Source of the DNA: UBA4742 sp037138595
GTDB lineage: Bacteria > Actinomycetota > Acidimicrobiia > Acidimicrobiales > Acidimicrobilacustridaceae
Length of the DNA: 64,000 nt
Direction: 5' to 3'
Assembly (NCBI GenBank): GCA_037138595.1
Contig: JBAXIB010000005.1
Location: 67,005 to 131,004, forward strand
Shown here: one piece after another, positions 63,817 through 64,000 of the stretch
Layout of the letters: each line of letters starts with the position of its first letter
Numbering within the stretch: the stretch's first letter is position 1
Translations under genes and position numbers: made by a program
The notes under the pieces: model-generated
What the model saw: only the letters and a program-made list of their open reading frames with translations
Told to the model about the DNA's origin: nothing
Database searches by the model: none

Positions 63817-64000
63817 TGTGGCCACCGTAGTCATTGTCAGAAGCCGATGACTCACTGACCTGACTTTCAAGATCTTCGAGGGTGACAATTTCTAGGCCAG
63901 CCGGTTCAATCTCAACGGGAGCAACAACAACCGGACCGCTAGCGGTGGGGACAACGGGCGCCGGTACCGGAGCGACAACTACCGGAGCGACAACTACCGG
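63809..64000 (-). CDS. C-terminal part of a Pro/Val/Ala-repeat protein (runs off the window)
   Basis: The last 63 codons of a gene whose start lies beyond the window. It has PVVVA repeats (15-bp DNA units near 63965-64000), then an acidic tail (EIEPAGLEIVTLEDLESQVSES) and a TGA at 63809-63811. The repeats resemble a flexible linker. Identity cannot be told from this piece. Confidence 0.6.
   Translation of the reverse strand, partial: PVVVAPVVVAPVPAPVVPTASGPVVVAPVEIEPAGLEIVTLEDLESQVSESSASDNDYGGHNG

Noticed and set aside
1..64000. CRISPR array, prophage or insertion sequence
   Set aside because: No regularly spaced repeats, phage structural genes or transposase-like proteins were seen on either strand.

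Overview
This 64 kb window is a chromosomal segment from an actinomycete-type bacterium of moderate GC, by eye in the mid-to-high 50s percent. It has mycothiol-dependent isomerase-like proteins, an F420/FMN split-barrel oxidoreductase, a DevR/DevS (DosR-type) two-component pair, HAD-PlsC and alkyl-DHAP-synthase-like lipid enzymes, choice-of-anchor-L surface proteins and many acyl-CoA enzymes. This mix fits the class Acidimicrobiia (Ilumatobacter/Microthrix-like), but no rRNA is present, so that placement is inference. There is no phage, insertion sequence or CRISPR array.

Layout. 0-14 kb: core metabolism, with a diguanylate cyclase, a HAD-acyltransferase fusion behind a hairpin-rich leader, a LysR-carboxyltransferase pair, citrate synthase, quinone oxidoreductase, acyl-CoA ligase, acyl-CoA dehydrogenase, a large molybdopterin oxidoreductase and a glycosyltransferase. 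14-22 kb: cell-surface and unknown genes, plus an alkylsulfatase. 22-27 kb: acyl-CoA catabolism, including a four-gene overlapping operon that matches the actinobacterial cholesterol side-chain enzymes ChsH2, ChsH1 and Ltp2, with ChsH2 split into two genes. 27.5-33 kb: an aromatic meta-cleavage operon (extradiol dioxygenase, SDR, flavin hydroxylase, DUF2855) divergent from a GntR regulator, with a perfect palindrome and a tandem repeat between them.

33-43 kb is an accessory stretch: TetR and MarR regulators, a YHYH lipoprotein and an arylsulfatase each interrupted by an in-frame TAG, an epimerase remnant, and an iron-sulfur (6-4) photolyase-type gene. It ends at a tRNA-Val gene. 43-51 kb: acyl-CoA and hydrolase genes, tRNA-Cys with its terminator, and an alkyl-DHAP-synthase-like gene.

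51-56.5 kb is a dormancy-type signalling block: cold-shock protein, DevR, a receiver-like protein, a flavin split-barrel protein and DevS. GGGAC-N6-CCC(-like) boxes resembling the DosR operator stand in front of three of its promoters. 56.5-62 kb is the most unusual part: a six-gene minus-strand operon with homologues of the methylamine-dehydrogenase accessory proteins MauE, MauD and MauF, and a secreted Cys-rich MauA-like domain fused to five 45-residue repeats. No heavy-chain gene (mauB), mauG or amicyanin gene is present, and the operon ends in a TrpB2-type gene. tRNA-Gly and four small or partial genes close the window.
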